From Saprospiraceae bacterium (GTDB taxonomy: Bacteria > Bacteroidota > Bacteroidia > Chitinophagales > Saprospiraceae), in NCBI GenBank assembly GCA_021739645.1, contig JAIPBL010000055.1:1-42823 (forward strand): a stretch of DNA of 42,823 nt, written 5' to 3'. The notes below the pieces were generated by a model, which saw nothing but the letters and a program-made list of their open reading frames with translations, had not been told where the DNA came from and ran no database searches. This document shows, piece after piece, positions 1 through 8,755 of the stretch. The position numbers and the translations under genes are program-made. Numbering within the stretch: position 1 is the first letter of the stretch; each line of letters begins with the position of its first letter.

Positions 1-54
1 GTTGCGCAACCCCAATTGAAGAAGATCGAGGCAGAACTGGTAGCTTTTTTTTGA
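1..54 (+). CDS. 3' end of an unidentified gene (partial)
   Basis: The frame starting at base 1 is open for 17 codons and ends in TGA at 52-54. The C-terminal residues read VAQPQLKKIEAELVAFF, an amphipathic helix-like end that looks like real protein. The rest of the gene lies left of the window, so no family can be named. Chance openness over 17 codons is possible, so this is a weak call. Confidence 0.3.
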   Translation, partial: VAQPQLKKIEAELVAFF

Positions 55-317
55 TTTTTCATACCATCAAATTGCAACCAGTCTGTCTTTTTTCAAAGAA
101 CTTTTTGTCGGGCAGCTAAAAATTGTCCAAAGTCTAATTGGGTTGTTGTCCATAAAGTGAATGAGACCATCTTGGCGGTATTTGGCAGACATGGACATAC
201 TCATATTTTTATGCACACCTCATTTTTTTAGAATTATCTAAACTTAACCAAAAATCTTCCCGTCTCAACATAACATCAAACCAAAATTATAAACTAATGA
301 TGAATTTTTGACTGTTC
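55..317. other. Gene-free stretch, nothing recognised
   Basis: AT-rich sequence between the putative gene end at 54 and the convergent stop of the zinc-ribbon gene at 318. No coding frame, RNA gene, clear hairpin or repeat was found by reading both strands. Confidence 0.6.
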
Positions 318-608
318 CTAAAATATCATTCCAATTGCAATACCTTCTGATTGTGCAACATCTTTTAAAGCTTCAATTTCACCAGCATCTAACCAAACTC
401 CTTTGCATTTAGGACAGCGATCTATTATTATTTCACTGCTATGCTCTTTAATTAATATAGAGCCATCTATGGGACATGTTCTTGTAGATTCTCTTCCCAT
501 TAAGATTTTTGTTTTGCATTCAGCGCAAGTGGGCCGATTCTCAAATTCACGTTTTGTCTCATTGTTATTACAATGTGTACAGATTTCCTTATTCTTGAAC
601 CAATTCAT
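318..608 (-). CDS. Small zinc-ribbon protein, zf-TFIIB family
   Basis: A 96-residue soluble protein without signal peptide. The C-terminal half (about residues 44-85) fits the zf-TFIIB zinc ribbon: CPIDGSIL, then DRCPKCKGVWLDAGE, with Cys45, Cys65 and Cys68 visible. The position usually held by the second Cys of the first knuckle is Asp, a variant (CPxDG) seen in this family. A second pair of CxxC motifs sits at residues 10-13 and 28-31, so the protein may bind two zinc ions. Family members are small putative nucleic-acid or protein-binding modules without a defined role. It is AT-rich compared with the large gene that follows and stands alone on the minus strand. Family assignment is good, function unknown. 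Confidence 0.75.
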   Translation of the reverse strand: MNWFKNKEICTHCNNNETKREFENRPTCAECKTKILMGRESTRTCPIDGSILIKEHSSEIIIDRCPKCKGVWLDAGEIEALKDVAQSEGIAIGMIF

Positions 609-1085
609 AATATTCTCTTATTTTTATTATCAATAACGTCATTCGCTCCAATATAAGCAGTATTAATGACTTTTAACTTGCAATGTGTCAATCCCCATCC
701 TATCCACTGTCAATCTCTAACTACCCAAGCCCTCAAAAGTCCTTGCAAAGCCAAAGCCTCGCTCCCGGTTTTTCAAGTTTTCCCTCAATAATTTGGGCCT
801 GCAAGTTTTTGAAGTATTTATTTAGTGCCTGTCTCAAAGTTTTCCAAACAAATGTCGGCTGCTTGGTAAGGGCGCAGTAAGGCAGTCAAAATGGCATCGC
901 AGTTGGCCATCGGCCAGAAAAAAAGGAATCGTGTTTGCTCCAACAGATTCCCATCCACGATGACGAAGCAGCCTCACGTGAACCTCGAAGGAGTCTTGGA
1001 AATTGCCAAATTTTAGCCAATGAAGCACTCGCCAGGCCACTATTGTTCCGAAAAGCGATACCTTTCGCCACACTAATGTACAAAC
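609..1085. other. Gene-free stretch between divergent genes
   Basis: About 480 bases separating the divergent zinc-ribbon gene and the giant surface protein. Several short open frames exist on both strands but none has a recognisable product. It presumably holds the promoters of both genes; no confident Bacteroidota promoter (TTTG ... TAnnTTTG) was identified. Confidence 0.5.
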
Positions 1086-4000
1086 ATGCAACAAACACTT
1101 CTACACACCATCAAATGTACTCCCCTTCTACTGCTTGCATTTCTTGCAGGGACATACCAATTGCACGCCCAATACACGTCCTTTGGTAGCGCCAGTTGCA
1201 ATGGCGATTGCTGTCAACTGACGCAGGACCAAAGTGGGCAAGCAGGTGCCATTTTTTCAACATCAACCGTTGACCTTACCCAGCCTTTCAGCTTTTCCTG
1301 CTCCATGAATTTTGGGTCAAAAGATGCGTCGGGAGCGGACGGGATAGTTTTCATTTTCGCAGCTGCACCGGGGCTTGGCATAGGTGGGGGCGGCATTGGC
1401 TATCAGGGATTGCCAGCGTCCGTAGGCATCGAAATGGACGACTACCAAAACGGTGGGTTCGGCGACCCAGCAGGTGACCATATCGCCATTATTTCACAAG
1501 GCGATGTGAACCACGGGAGCGGCAACAACCTTGCGGGCCCAATTGGCCTCCCCAATATCGAGGACGGCGCCTACCATTGTTTCTTCGTAAACTGGGACCC
1601 GGGTTCCAATACGCTCTCGGCTTCTCTCGACGGCACTTCCATCAGCTATACCGGCAATATCACGTCCATTGTGGGCACTTCGGCATATTATGGCTTTTCG
1701 TCTGGAACGGGTTCTTTGTCCAACCCGCACACCGTTTGCTTCGGTGCGCCTGCTGTGGCGCCAATGCTCGACGTGACCATCTGTCCGGGCGAAAACACAG
1801 TACTGCAAGCCGACCCCGGCGGCACTTCCTATGTCTGGCAAGCAAACCCAAGCCTGAGCGCCACCAACATTCCCAACCCCACCGCTACCCCCACCACTAC
1901 CACCACTTATTTCGTAACCATCAACTATTCCTGCGGCTTTTCCGGTACCGACGACGTGACCGTGATAGTTGCCACGCCACCCGCTGCCATGGCCAGCAGC
2001 AACTCCCCAATTTGCGAAGGAGAAACGCTCCAACTCAACGCCACGGGCGGCACCAGCTATTCCTGGTCGGGGCCACTGTCTTTCAGTTCGTCGTCCCCAA
2101 ATCCGACCATCGACAACGTGATGCCAGCCAATGCAGGCACGTACACCGTTACCGTCACGGACGTTGACGGGTGCACCGGGTCAGCCAGCACCCAGGTCGT
2201 CATTAACCCCAACCCAATCGTTAGCATCGTGGCGCTGAACGCTCCGTTGTGCTCGAACGGGCCAGTAGTTACCATGCAGGGCATACCAGCCGGAGGTACT
2301 TGGGGCGGCGCTGCCAATCCGCTTGGCCAGGTGGATCCAACGATGCTACCCCCTGGATTGCACATCATCACCTACAGCTACACCGATGCCAATGGCTGCT
2401 CCAATAGTACGGAGACTTCCATCGAGGTGGTGCCCGCTCCAAATGTCCAGATTTTTCCAGCAGGGCCGTTTTGCCCCACCGACCCGCCAACCTACATTTT
2501 GGCTGACCCAGCTGGCGGCCTGTGGTCTGGTGTCGCCGATTTTCAGGGACTCGTCACACCCTCCATGTTGCCACCGGGAGGGCATGTCGTTCATTACACC
2601 TACACCGATTTTTACGGCTGCACCGACGAAGACGAAATAATCATCCAAGTACAGCCAGGAACGCCCGTCAGTATCCAGCCAGCAGGGCCGTTTTGTCCTG
2701 ATGCGCCCGTGCAAACCCTCACCGCCACTCCTACTGGTGGCATTTGGAGCGGCGCCGCAAACGGGAGCGGTGAAATAAACCCGACCAACCTCGGCCCGGG
2801 CCTGCACGACGTTTTTTACCTGTTCAGCATCGGTGGCGCCTGCCCCGGTTCTGATACGATTACCATTGAAGTTTTGACCCCACCTACCGCCGTCATCAGC
2901 GGCATGGGCACCATCTGCGAGGGGAGCGGCCAGACCGTTCCAATTACCATCACCACCACAGGAGTAGGACCACTCGAAATAACTTACGTCATCGACAATC
3001 AGAACCCTGAGACGCTGACCATACCTGCCGGAACAACTACCATCGACGCTTCAACGGCGGGCACTTACACCATCACCGACGTGGTGGACGCCAACGGCTG
3101 CCACGGCACGGGAAGTGGCTCGGCGATGGTAGAAGTGGTGGGTTCGCCCACGGTTTCTGGCCTGGTCAAAAGTTGTAACGGCGACAACACGTCGTACATC
3201 GTCACCTTCACCGTGACCGAAGGAGATACCGCCACCTACACCATCACGGGGGCTGTGTCGGGCAGTTTTACCACCAGTCCGCCGTATGTTTTTACCAGCG
3301 CCCCCATTCCCACCGGAACCAGTTACAACTGGGTGGTGAACGACGGCAACGACTGCGACCCAGTCACCATTTCCGGCAGCCACGCCTGCGTCTGCACCAC
3401 CGATGCCGGAACGATGGCCAGCCCAACCCTCCGTGCCTGCGTGGGCAGCACCGTGACAGCAACGCACGACGACAACGAAACACTTGACGCCAACGATGCC
3501 CTGATTTTCGTGCTGCACAGCAGCAATGGGAACAGCCTCGGCACCATTTTCCAGAGCAACAGCACCGGGCAATTTGGCTTCCTGCCGCCGATGGTGGCGG
3601 GCGTCACTTACTATATCTCGGCAGTGGCAGGTGACAGCATCGCCAATGGTGGTGTTGACCTCCTGGACGGCTGCCTCTCGGTGTCGTTTGGGCAGCCCGT
3701 GGTGTTCACCGCCTTGCCAACCGCCAGCATCTCTAGCAACCAGGACATCTGCAAAGGAGAGCAAGCAACCATTTCTTTTGCCCTCACGGGCAACCCACCA
3801 TTGGACGTGGTGTATTCCAACGGCACCCAGAATTTCACCCTCAACAACATCCTGAACGGCCACACGATAACCGTGACACCGACCGCCACGACGACCTACT
3901 CGCTCGTCTCGGTGGGCGACAACAGCAACCCCGCCTGCACTACCAGCGGCGGCAACAGCGTGACCGTGAGCGTGTGGCCACATGTCCTCGCGCTACAAAC

Positions 4001-6290
4001 ACTGACCATTTGTGAGGGCGAGTCGGTGGTGCTGGGTGGCGCTCCGCAAACGATGCCCGGCATTTACAAGGATACCCTGAGCACTTTCCACGGCTGCGAC
4101 AGCATCATCGTCAGCACGCTGGTGGTCAATGACCTGGACACAACCTACCTGATGGATGCCAGTTGCAACCCAGCAAACGTGGGCACTTTCGTGCAAAATC
4201 TGATGAACCAAAACGGCTGCGACAGTACGGTGATTTTATCCGTGAGCTTCTCGCTAACGGACACGACACTCCTCAATTCAACGACCTGCGACCCAGCATT
4301 GGCGGGCGTTTTCACCCAAAACCTGACCACGCCGGAGGGTTGCGACAGCACCGTGATAACCACCGTAGCGCTGCTGGACAGCGATACGACGCTCCTGTTC
4401 GGAAATAGCTGCAACCCGGCCAATGTTGGCGTTTTTACCCAAAACCTGACCAACCAAAACGGTTGCGACAGCACCGTGATTCGCACCGTGAACTACTCCT
4501 TGACGGACACGACGCTGCTCAATTCAACGACTTGCGACCCAGCATCGACGGGCGTTTTCACCCAAAACCTCACCACCTCGGAAGGTTGCGACAGCACCGT
4601 AATCACCACCGTGGCGCTGCTGGACAGTGATACAACGAACCTCAGCGCACTGAGCTGCGACCCCGCCGACGTGGGCGTTTTTACCCAAAATTTAACGAAC
4701 CAAAATGGCTGCGACAGCACCGTGATTTTGACCGTTGGCTATTCGCCCGGCGATACCACGGCGCTCTCTTCAACAACCTGCGACCCAACATTGGCGGGCG
4801 TTTTCACTCAAAATTTGACCAACCAATACGGCTGCGACAGCCTCGTCATCACGAGCGTGGCGCTGCTGCCCAGCGATACGACGGTGCTGATGGACAGCAG
4901 TTGCAACCCACTCGACACGGGCATGGTCGTGCAGATTTTATCCAACCAATTCGGCTGCGATAGCACGGTGGTCAGCATCACGACGCTGATTCCACCCGCC
5001 CAATGCGGCACCCTGGCCTCGCTTTCGGGCAGCACCATCCCGTGCGGCAGCACCGTCGGGCCGCTCACGCTGACCGTCACGCTTGGCCAGCCACCGTTCA
5101 ACTACGCTTGGTCGGGACCCCAGAGCGGTTCCGGCACGACGGCACAAGTGAACGTCCCTCAAATCATCGGCAACCTGCCGCCGGGCACCTACTCCGTTAC
5201 CGTGACGGCAGCCAACGGCTTGACGGCCACAGCAACGGCGGTGATTGACCAGATTTTACCACCTACCCTGACTGCCGGAGTCATATCGAATTACAATGGA
5301 AAAGACATAAGTTGTTTTGGGGAAATGGATGGGAGTGCAATTGCCGTTGCCGCAGGGGGGCAGCTGCCGTTTGAATATGTTTGGTCAAATGGGACCACTT
5401 CCACAGCAACGGCTTCAACTGCCACTTCACTCGGAGCTGGGATTTACCTAGTGACTGTGACGGACGCCAACGGATGCACGGCAACCAGCAGTGTTTCGCT
5501 CACCGACCCGGCGCCGCTCGCAATTGCGTTCAGCGTGAACGATTTGAATTGTTTTGGGCAAAATAGCGGAGCCGTGACAGTGCAGCCAACTGGCGGCACG
5601 GCACCTTACACTTACTCGCTTGACGGTGGTGCTCCGCAAACGGCAAGCACGTTTTCCGGGCTGGCCGAGGGCAGTTACGAGGTACAGGCCACGGATGCCA
5701 ACGGATGCCAAACCTTTGAATTCATTGGCATCAACGCTCCCGTGCCCGTGGACGTGAACTTGGGCGATGACCAGTACATCGAACTGGGCGACCAAACCGT
5801 GCTGAACGCCATCGTCAGCCTGCCGTTCGATTCGGTGGCAATGATAGCGTGGCAGGGCATTGATTCGGTGGAATGCCCGGGGTGCATGGATCAGCTGATT
5901 GCGCCGCTTTTCACCACAACCTACGCCGTGACCGTCACGGGCAACAACGGCTGCTCCGACAGCGATGAGGTGACGGTGTACGTGAACCGAACCCGCAAAG
6001 TCTATGTGCCGAGCGCCTTCTCCCCTGATGGCGATGGGACAAACGACGTGTTCATGATTTTCGCTGACCATAAATCGGTGAAGCGAGTGAAGTCCTTCCT
6101 GGTGTTCAGCCGCTGGGGGGAGACGGTGTTCCAGTATTTCGATTTCCAACCCAACGACCCGACCTACGGCTGGGACGGTACGCACCGGGGGGGACAGCTA
6201 AATCCAGCCGTTTTCGTTTGGTTTGCAGAGGTGGAATTCACGGACGGGGAGGTACTGCTGTTAGAGGGGGATGTGAATTTGATTCGGTAG
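1086..6290 (+). CDS. Giant secreted lectin-domain/SprB-repeat protein with T9SS type B sorting domain
   Basis: A 1734-residue protein exported by Sec and then by the type 9 secretion system to the cell surface. Residues 1-29 form a signal peptide ending in QLHAQ. Residues about 30-220 resemble an L-type (legume-like) lectin domain: DGIVFIF, GIGGGGIGYQG, SVGIEMDDYQN. Then come several Ig-like/PKD-like repeats (ICEGETLQLNATGGTSYSW and relatives), a tandem block of 41-residue repeats ending in GCDSTVI (about residues 1017-1300), two SprB-type repeats (SCFGEMDGSAIAVAAGG; NCFGQNSGAVTVQPTGG) and a C-terminal type B sorting domain (FSPDGDGTNDVF ... FSRWGE ... YGWDGTHRGG). Such proteins act as adhesins or gliding-associated surface proteins; carbohydrate binding by the N-domain is inference. 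The start is fixed by the signal peptide. It stands alone with no operon partner. Confidence 0.85.
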   Translation: MQQTLLHTIKCTPLLLLAFLAGTYQLHAQYTSFGSASCNGDCCQLTQDQSGQAGAIFSTSTVDLTQPFSFSCSMNFGSKDASGADGIVFIFAAAPGLGIGGGGIGYQGLPASVGIEMDDYQNGGFGDPAGDHIAIISQGDVNHGSGNNLAGPIGLPNIEDGAYHCFFVNWDPGSNTLSASLDGTSISYTGNITSIVGTSAYYGFSSGTGSLSNPHTVCFGAPAVAPMLDVTICPGENTVLQADPGGTSYVWQANPSLSATNIPNPTATPTTTTTYFVTINYSCGFSGTDDVTVIVATPPAAMASSNSPICEGETLQLNATGGTSYSWSGPLSFSSSSPNPTIDNVMPANAGTYTVTVTDVDGCTGSASTQVVINPNPIVSIVALNAPLCSNGPVVTMQGIPAGGTWGGAANPLGQVDPTMLPPGLHIITYSYTDANGCSNSTETSIEVVPAPNVQIFPAGPFCPTDPPTYILADPAGGLWSGVADFQGLVTPSMLPPGGHVVHYTYTDFYGCTDEDEIIIQVQPGTPVSIQPAGPFCPDAPVQTLTATPTGGIWSGAANGSGEINPTNLGPGLHDVFYLFSIGGACPGSDTITIEVLTPPTAVISGMGTICEGSGQTVPITITTTGVGPLEITYVIDNQNPETLTIPAGTTTIDASTAGTYTITDVVDANGCHGTGSGSAMVEVVGSPTVSGLVKSCNGDNTSYIVTFTVTEGDTATYTITGAVSGSFTTSPPYVFTSAPIPTGTSYNWVVNDGNDCDPVTISGSHACVCTTDAGTMASPTLRACVGSTVTATHDDNETLDANDALIFVLHSSNGNSLGTIFQSNSTGQFGFLPPMVAGVTYYISAVAGDSIANGGVDLLDGCLSVSFGQPVVFTALPTASISSNQDICKGEQATISFALTGNPPLDVVYSNGTQNFTLNNILNGHTITVTPTATTTYSLVSVGDNSNPACTTSGGNSVTVSVWPHVLALQTLTICEGESVVLGGAPQTMPGIYKDTLSTFHGCDSIIVSTLVVNDLDTTYLMDASCNPANVGTFVQNLMNQNGCDSTVILSVSFSLTDTTLLNSTTCDPALAGVFTQNLTTPEGCDSTVITTVALLDSDTTLLFGNSCNPANVGVFTQNLTNQNGCDSTVIRTVNYSLTDTTLLNSTTCDPASTGVFTQNLTTSEGCDSTVITTVALLDSDTTNLSALSCDPADVGVFTQNLTNQNGCDSTVILTVGYSPGDTTALSSTTCDPTLAGVFTQNLTNQYGCDSLVITSVALLPSDTTVLMDSSCNPLDTGMVVQILSNQFGCDSTVVSITTLIPPAQCGTLASLSGSTIPCGSTVGPLTLTVTLGQPPFNYAWSGPQSGSGTTAQVNVPQIIGNLPPGTYSVTVTAANGLTATATAVIDQILPPTLTAGVISNYNGKDISCFGEMDGSAIAVAAGGQLPFEYVWSNGTTSTATASTATSLGAGIYLVTVTDANGCTATSSVSLTDPAPLAIAFSVNDLNCFGQNSGAVTVQPTGGTAPYTYSLDGGAPQTASTFSGLAEGSYEVQATDANGCQTFEFIGINAPVPVDVNLGDDQYIELGDQTVLNAIVSLPFDSVAMIAWQGIDSVECPGCMDQLIAPLFTTTYAVTVTGNNGCSDSDEVTVYVNRTRKVYVPSAFSPDGDGTNDVFMIFADHKSVKRVKSFLVFSRWGETVFQYFDFQPNDPTYGWDGTHRGGQLNPAVFVWFAEVEFTDGEVLLLEGDVNLIR
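4135..4985 (+). repeat. Seven tandem 123-bp in-gene repeats (41-residue DTT...CDP...GCDS unit)
   Basis: Seven consecutive units inside the giant gene, each encoding a version of DTTLLNSTTCDPALAGVFTQ followed by NLT...GCDSTVI. Two alternating sub-types (NSTTCDP and NSCNPAN) give a 246-bp super-period, so expansion probably went by duplication of a pair. Each unit has two cysteines, suggesting one disulphide per repeat once exported. Confidence 0.85.
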
Positions 6291-6363
6291 CTGTTTTTTG
6301 GTGAAAATTTTGGTGGTGGATCAAATAGGTTGATACAGGCCGACGTACTACCAATACCGCATA

Positions 6364-6378
6364 GTTAGTGGCAATTTT
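6364..6378 (+). repeat. Left boundary of a cassette-like unit (GTTAGTGGCAATTTT)
   Basis: The 10 bases GTTAGTGGCA at 6364-6373 are the exact complement of TGCCACTAAC at 7587-7596, and the match extends imperfectly through the next bases. The pair bounds one AT-rich gene. The left copy has the form G-TT-purine-rich expected of an integron cassette junction (R' core site), though it deviates from the classic GTTRRRY. Confidence 0.5.
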
Positions 6379-6412
6379 GCCGAAACATAACAGACAGACA
6401 ATTTAACAAAAA

Positions 6413-7582
6413 ATGACAATGAAATTTATTTCCACTTTGACACTAATTTTTACGACACTTTTCGCAAACGCACAGACAAACCAATTGCGACTAAATCCAA
6501 ATATTGCCTTACCAAAAGACAGTATCGAAAGTAAAAATCTAACAACCTCACTTAACGATTTTTTGTTTTCTGCACAGAAACCAAACAAAGAAAATAAGTT
6601 TGTTTTTGAAGACGAAAAAATAGAGACATTTATTCAACTTGACGAAATTAACGGAATAGAGAAAAGTGGAAAATATAAAGATGATTTTTTTTACAAACCA
6701 TATCTGACAAATGTTGTATTGCTAAAAGACAAAAACTATCTGATTCAAGTTTCATACATAGGAACAAATGAAAATGTGGCTATATTGAGAGCAAGTTTTG
6801 AATTTATTGCTCATAAATCTAATGACTCATTTATGTTTTCTTCACCGCTTTTGAGAAATACCAAGAATTGGAAGGTTGAAAAGGTAGCAAACAATATTTT
6901 TCATTACCAAAACTCAATAAACAAAGAAAAAATAAAGGAGTTTAATAAATTGACTTCTTCATTTGATTTAAAACTAAAAGCAACAAATAAAATTATCGAT
7001 TATTATTGTACTGACAACATTATTGAGATGCAAAAATTAATCGGTGTTGATTACAAATCTGACTATAATGGAAGAACAGAAAGCGTATGGAGCTCTTCAT
7101 TTGGAGACAGAAAACTAATTGTATTAGGCAATAACAATTCAACTTTTAATGATTTTGACTCACACGATTTATTTCACGACAGATTAAGTTTGGTAATTCC
7201 AAGAAGCAAAGTAAACAAACCAGTTGATGAAGGTTGTGCATATTTATATGGTGGAAGTTGGGGTATGAGTTGGACAGAAATATTCAAAGCATTCAAAGAG
7301 CAAATTGCAAGTAATAAAAATACAAATTGGACAGAAATTAAAGAAACGCCTATTTATTTTAAGACAGGAAATTATCCTAATTCAGCCGACTATATTGTAA
7401 ATGCTTTATTGGTTAAGAAAATAGAAAAAGAAAAAGGTTTTGAAGGAGTTTGGGAACTTTTAAATGTTGGTGCTTTTGAAAAAGGTAATGAGAAATATTA
7501 TCAGACACTTGAAAAACTTACAGGAATTACAAAGGCAAACTATAACGAAAAAATTTGGGAAATAGTAAACAACGAAAAATAG
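6413..7582 (+). CDS. Secreted peptidase-like protein with degenerate HExxH motif, in an AT-rich cassette
   Basis: A 389-residue protein with signal peptide (MKFISTLTLIFTTLFANAQ). ATG codons at 6413 and 6419 are both possible starts. The middle is not recognised. The C-terminal third looks like a gluzincin-type peptidase fold: HDLFH at residues 251-255, where a classic zinc peptidase has HExxH, followed by VDEGCAYLYGG with Glu273 at the spacing expected for the third zinc ligand (compare NEGxA in such families). The catalytic Glu is Asp here, so activity may be lost or altered. The gene is strikingly AT-rich (about 30% GC by eye) beside GC-richer neighbours, and it is enclosed by complementary 10-bp ends, both suggesting horizontal acquisition. 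The peptidase relation is inference from motif spacing only. Confidence 0.6.
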   Translation: MTMKFISTLTLIFTTLFANAQTNQLRLNPNIALPKDSIESKNLTTSLNDFLFSAQKPNKENKFVFEDEKIETFIQLDEINGIEKSGKYKDDFFYKPYLTNVVLLKDKNYLIQVSYIGTNENVAILRASFEFIAHKSNDSFMFSSPLLRNTKNWKVEKVANNIFHYQNSINKEKIKEFNKLTSSFDLKLKATNKIIDYYCTDNIIEMQKLIGVDYKSDYNGRTESVWSSSFGDRKLIVLGNNNSTFNDFDSHDLFHDRLSLVIPRSKVNKPVDEGCAYLYGGSWGMSWTEIFKAFKEQIASNKNTNWTEIKETPIYFKTGNYPNSADYIVNALLVKKIEKEKGFEGVWELLNVGAFEKGNEKYYQTLEKLTGITKANYNEKIWEIVNNEK

Positions 7583-7583
7583 A

Positions 7584-7727
7584 AACTGCCACTAACACGG
7601 GTTTTGCGTCAGGCGGGGTGACGTGCAAACTTGGAGTTTTGTGCTTCTATTCAAGTTCAGTGCTGGTTGACAGTTTTGTGCTCCGAAACCCGCCCGAACG
7701 CAAAGCCCGAAACCGCTATCGGGAACT
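7584..7727 (+). repeat. attC-like hairpin downstream of the cassette gene
   Basis: Directly after the stop codon, AAACTGCCACTAAC starts an imperfect palindrome. Bases 7598-7609 (CGGGTTTTGCGT) pair with 7698-7709 (ACGCAAAGCCCG, one G-T wobble), and the adjoining GGCGGG/CCCGCC blocks extend the stem. The loop is about 70 bases. Size, position after an ORF and the complement to the left boundary resemble an integron attC site. The right-hand GTTAGTGGC-like core expected at the 3' end is not intact, and no integrase is in the window, so this is either a decayed attC or another type of palindrome. Confidence 0.45.
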
Positions 7728-7740
7728 TTGGCAGCGCAGC

Positions 7741-8269
7741 CTTTTGAAATTAGCAAGTGTTTGTCACCTACAAAATGCAAACTCAAAAGCGCCGAAGCGG
7801 ACTTAGTACATTGGAAATTAAATACCACTACTTTTGACCTTTCACGCCATGGTTGTCGTTACCCAGACCTTGGTCGGGGTCGCCGCTTTTGGCATCGCCG
7901 CAGGCGACCCGCCTCGTATTACGTACAAACTTGACGTGAAACGAGGCGTCGCTGGTCGCCTGCGGCGATGCCAAAAGCGGCGCACAGCAGAGAGAACACA
8001 GCACCTTTGGAAGGGCGGCGAGAAGGAGCAAAAGCAAAGAAATTTTGTTTCCAGTGTAGTTAGTCGGCACATCAAAATTTTGCGCTACTGCTGATATTCT
8101 CCAATTTTATTTGTCGCAATAAATAATTTTACTATTATTGTTGCCTATCCTGATGGCACCAAAAAATCCTATTGCATTGGCCTTTTGTGAGCCAGTGACC
8201 TAAGTTTTTGACCAAAAAACTTTGCGGGACACCTAATATCCATATTCCTTCACCTTCAAATCATTTTAC
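7741..8269. other. Gene-free stretch with a large palindrome
   Basis: More than 500 bases with no convincing gene. Short open frames on both strands cross the palindrome at 7881-7982 and are its by-products. The last 170 bases before the next start are AT-rich and presumably hold the promoter of the 8270-11656 operon. Confidence 0.5.
7881..7982. repeat. 102-bp palindrome with 29-bp perfect arms
   Basis: Bases 7881-7909 are the exact reverse complement of 7954-7982 (CGCCGCTTTTGGCATCGCCG and following). A further 7-bp pair (7911-7917 GCCTCGT with 7941-7947 ACGAGGC) continues the stem across a small bulge, leaving a 23-base loop. The arms are GC-rich in AT-rich surroundings. No flanking direct repeat and no T-tract follow, so it is neither an obvious MITE nor an intrinsic terminator. 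Confidence 0.8.
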
Positions 8270-8752
8270 ATGAAACAATCAACAATGCTTCTGTTGCTGC
8301 TGCTGTTGTATGTGCCGTTGATGGCACAGGTGACGCAGGAGCGAACCGTTGTGGCATCGGGTGGTGACCAAATGAACTCGGGCAGTTTGAGCCTGAGTTG
8401 GACTCTGGGCGAGGCCATGACCGAGACCTACACGGCATCGGGGATAGTGGTGAGCCAGGGCTTCCAACAGGAAGGCTTGAACACCACTGGCACCCATGAT
8501 GCCCGCTTGCCATTTGACGTGGCTGTTTTCCCCAACCCTACTGCCGCTGCCGTTTACGTGACCGCTGAAACGACACTGCCGATTACCGCAGAACTGGTGG
8601 CCACCGACGGTAGGGTGCTGCAACAGCGAACCTTGGATTTTGCCGCAGGCAAGGCAACCATCTCCCTGGCCGACCTGCCCGCCGCAACCTACTACCTGAA
8701 GCTAAAAGCCGAAACCGATTCCTTCACCACTTTCAAAATTCAAAAACTTTAA
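8270..8752 (+). CDS. Small secreted T9SS type A sorting-domain protein
   Basis: A 160-residue protein with a leucine-rich signal peptide ending in PLMAQ. A short segment (about residues 20-65) contains SGGDQMNSGSLSLSWTLGEAM and GIVVSQGFQQ, a pattern common in short Bacteroidota exported proteins encoded just before tail-fibre-like proteins. The C-terminal 75 residues are a type A sorting domain: VFPNPTAAAVYV ... DLPAATYYLKL ... FTTFKIQKL. The gene ends 3 bases before the next start, so the two form an operon. The function of the mature part is unknown; it may be a surface-anchored partner of the following protein. Confidence 0.75.
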   Translation: MKQSTMLLLLLLLYVPLMAQVTQERTVVASGGDQMNSGSLSLSWTLGEAMTETYTASGIVVSQGFQQEGLNTTGTHDARLPFDVAVFPNPTAAAVYVTAETTLPITAELVATDGRVLQQRTLDFAAGKATISLADLPAATYYLKLKAETDSFTTFKIQKL

Positions 8753-8755
8753 CCA

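Noticed and set aside
3051..3983. 310-codon minus-strand frame inside the giant lectin gene
   Set aside because: Low-complexity antisense shadow of Ig-like repeats.
7881..7982. MITE interpretation of the large palindrome
   Set aside because: The 8-mers flanking the arms (GTCGGGGT and CACAGCAG) are unrelated, so there is no target duplication at these borders.
7555..8094. Several 60-90-codon frames on both strands after the cassette gene
   Set aside because: They overlap one another and cross the two palindromes, with no recognisable product.
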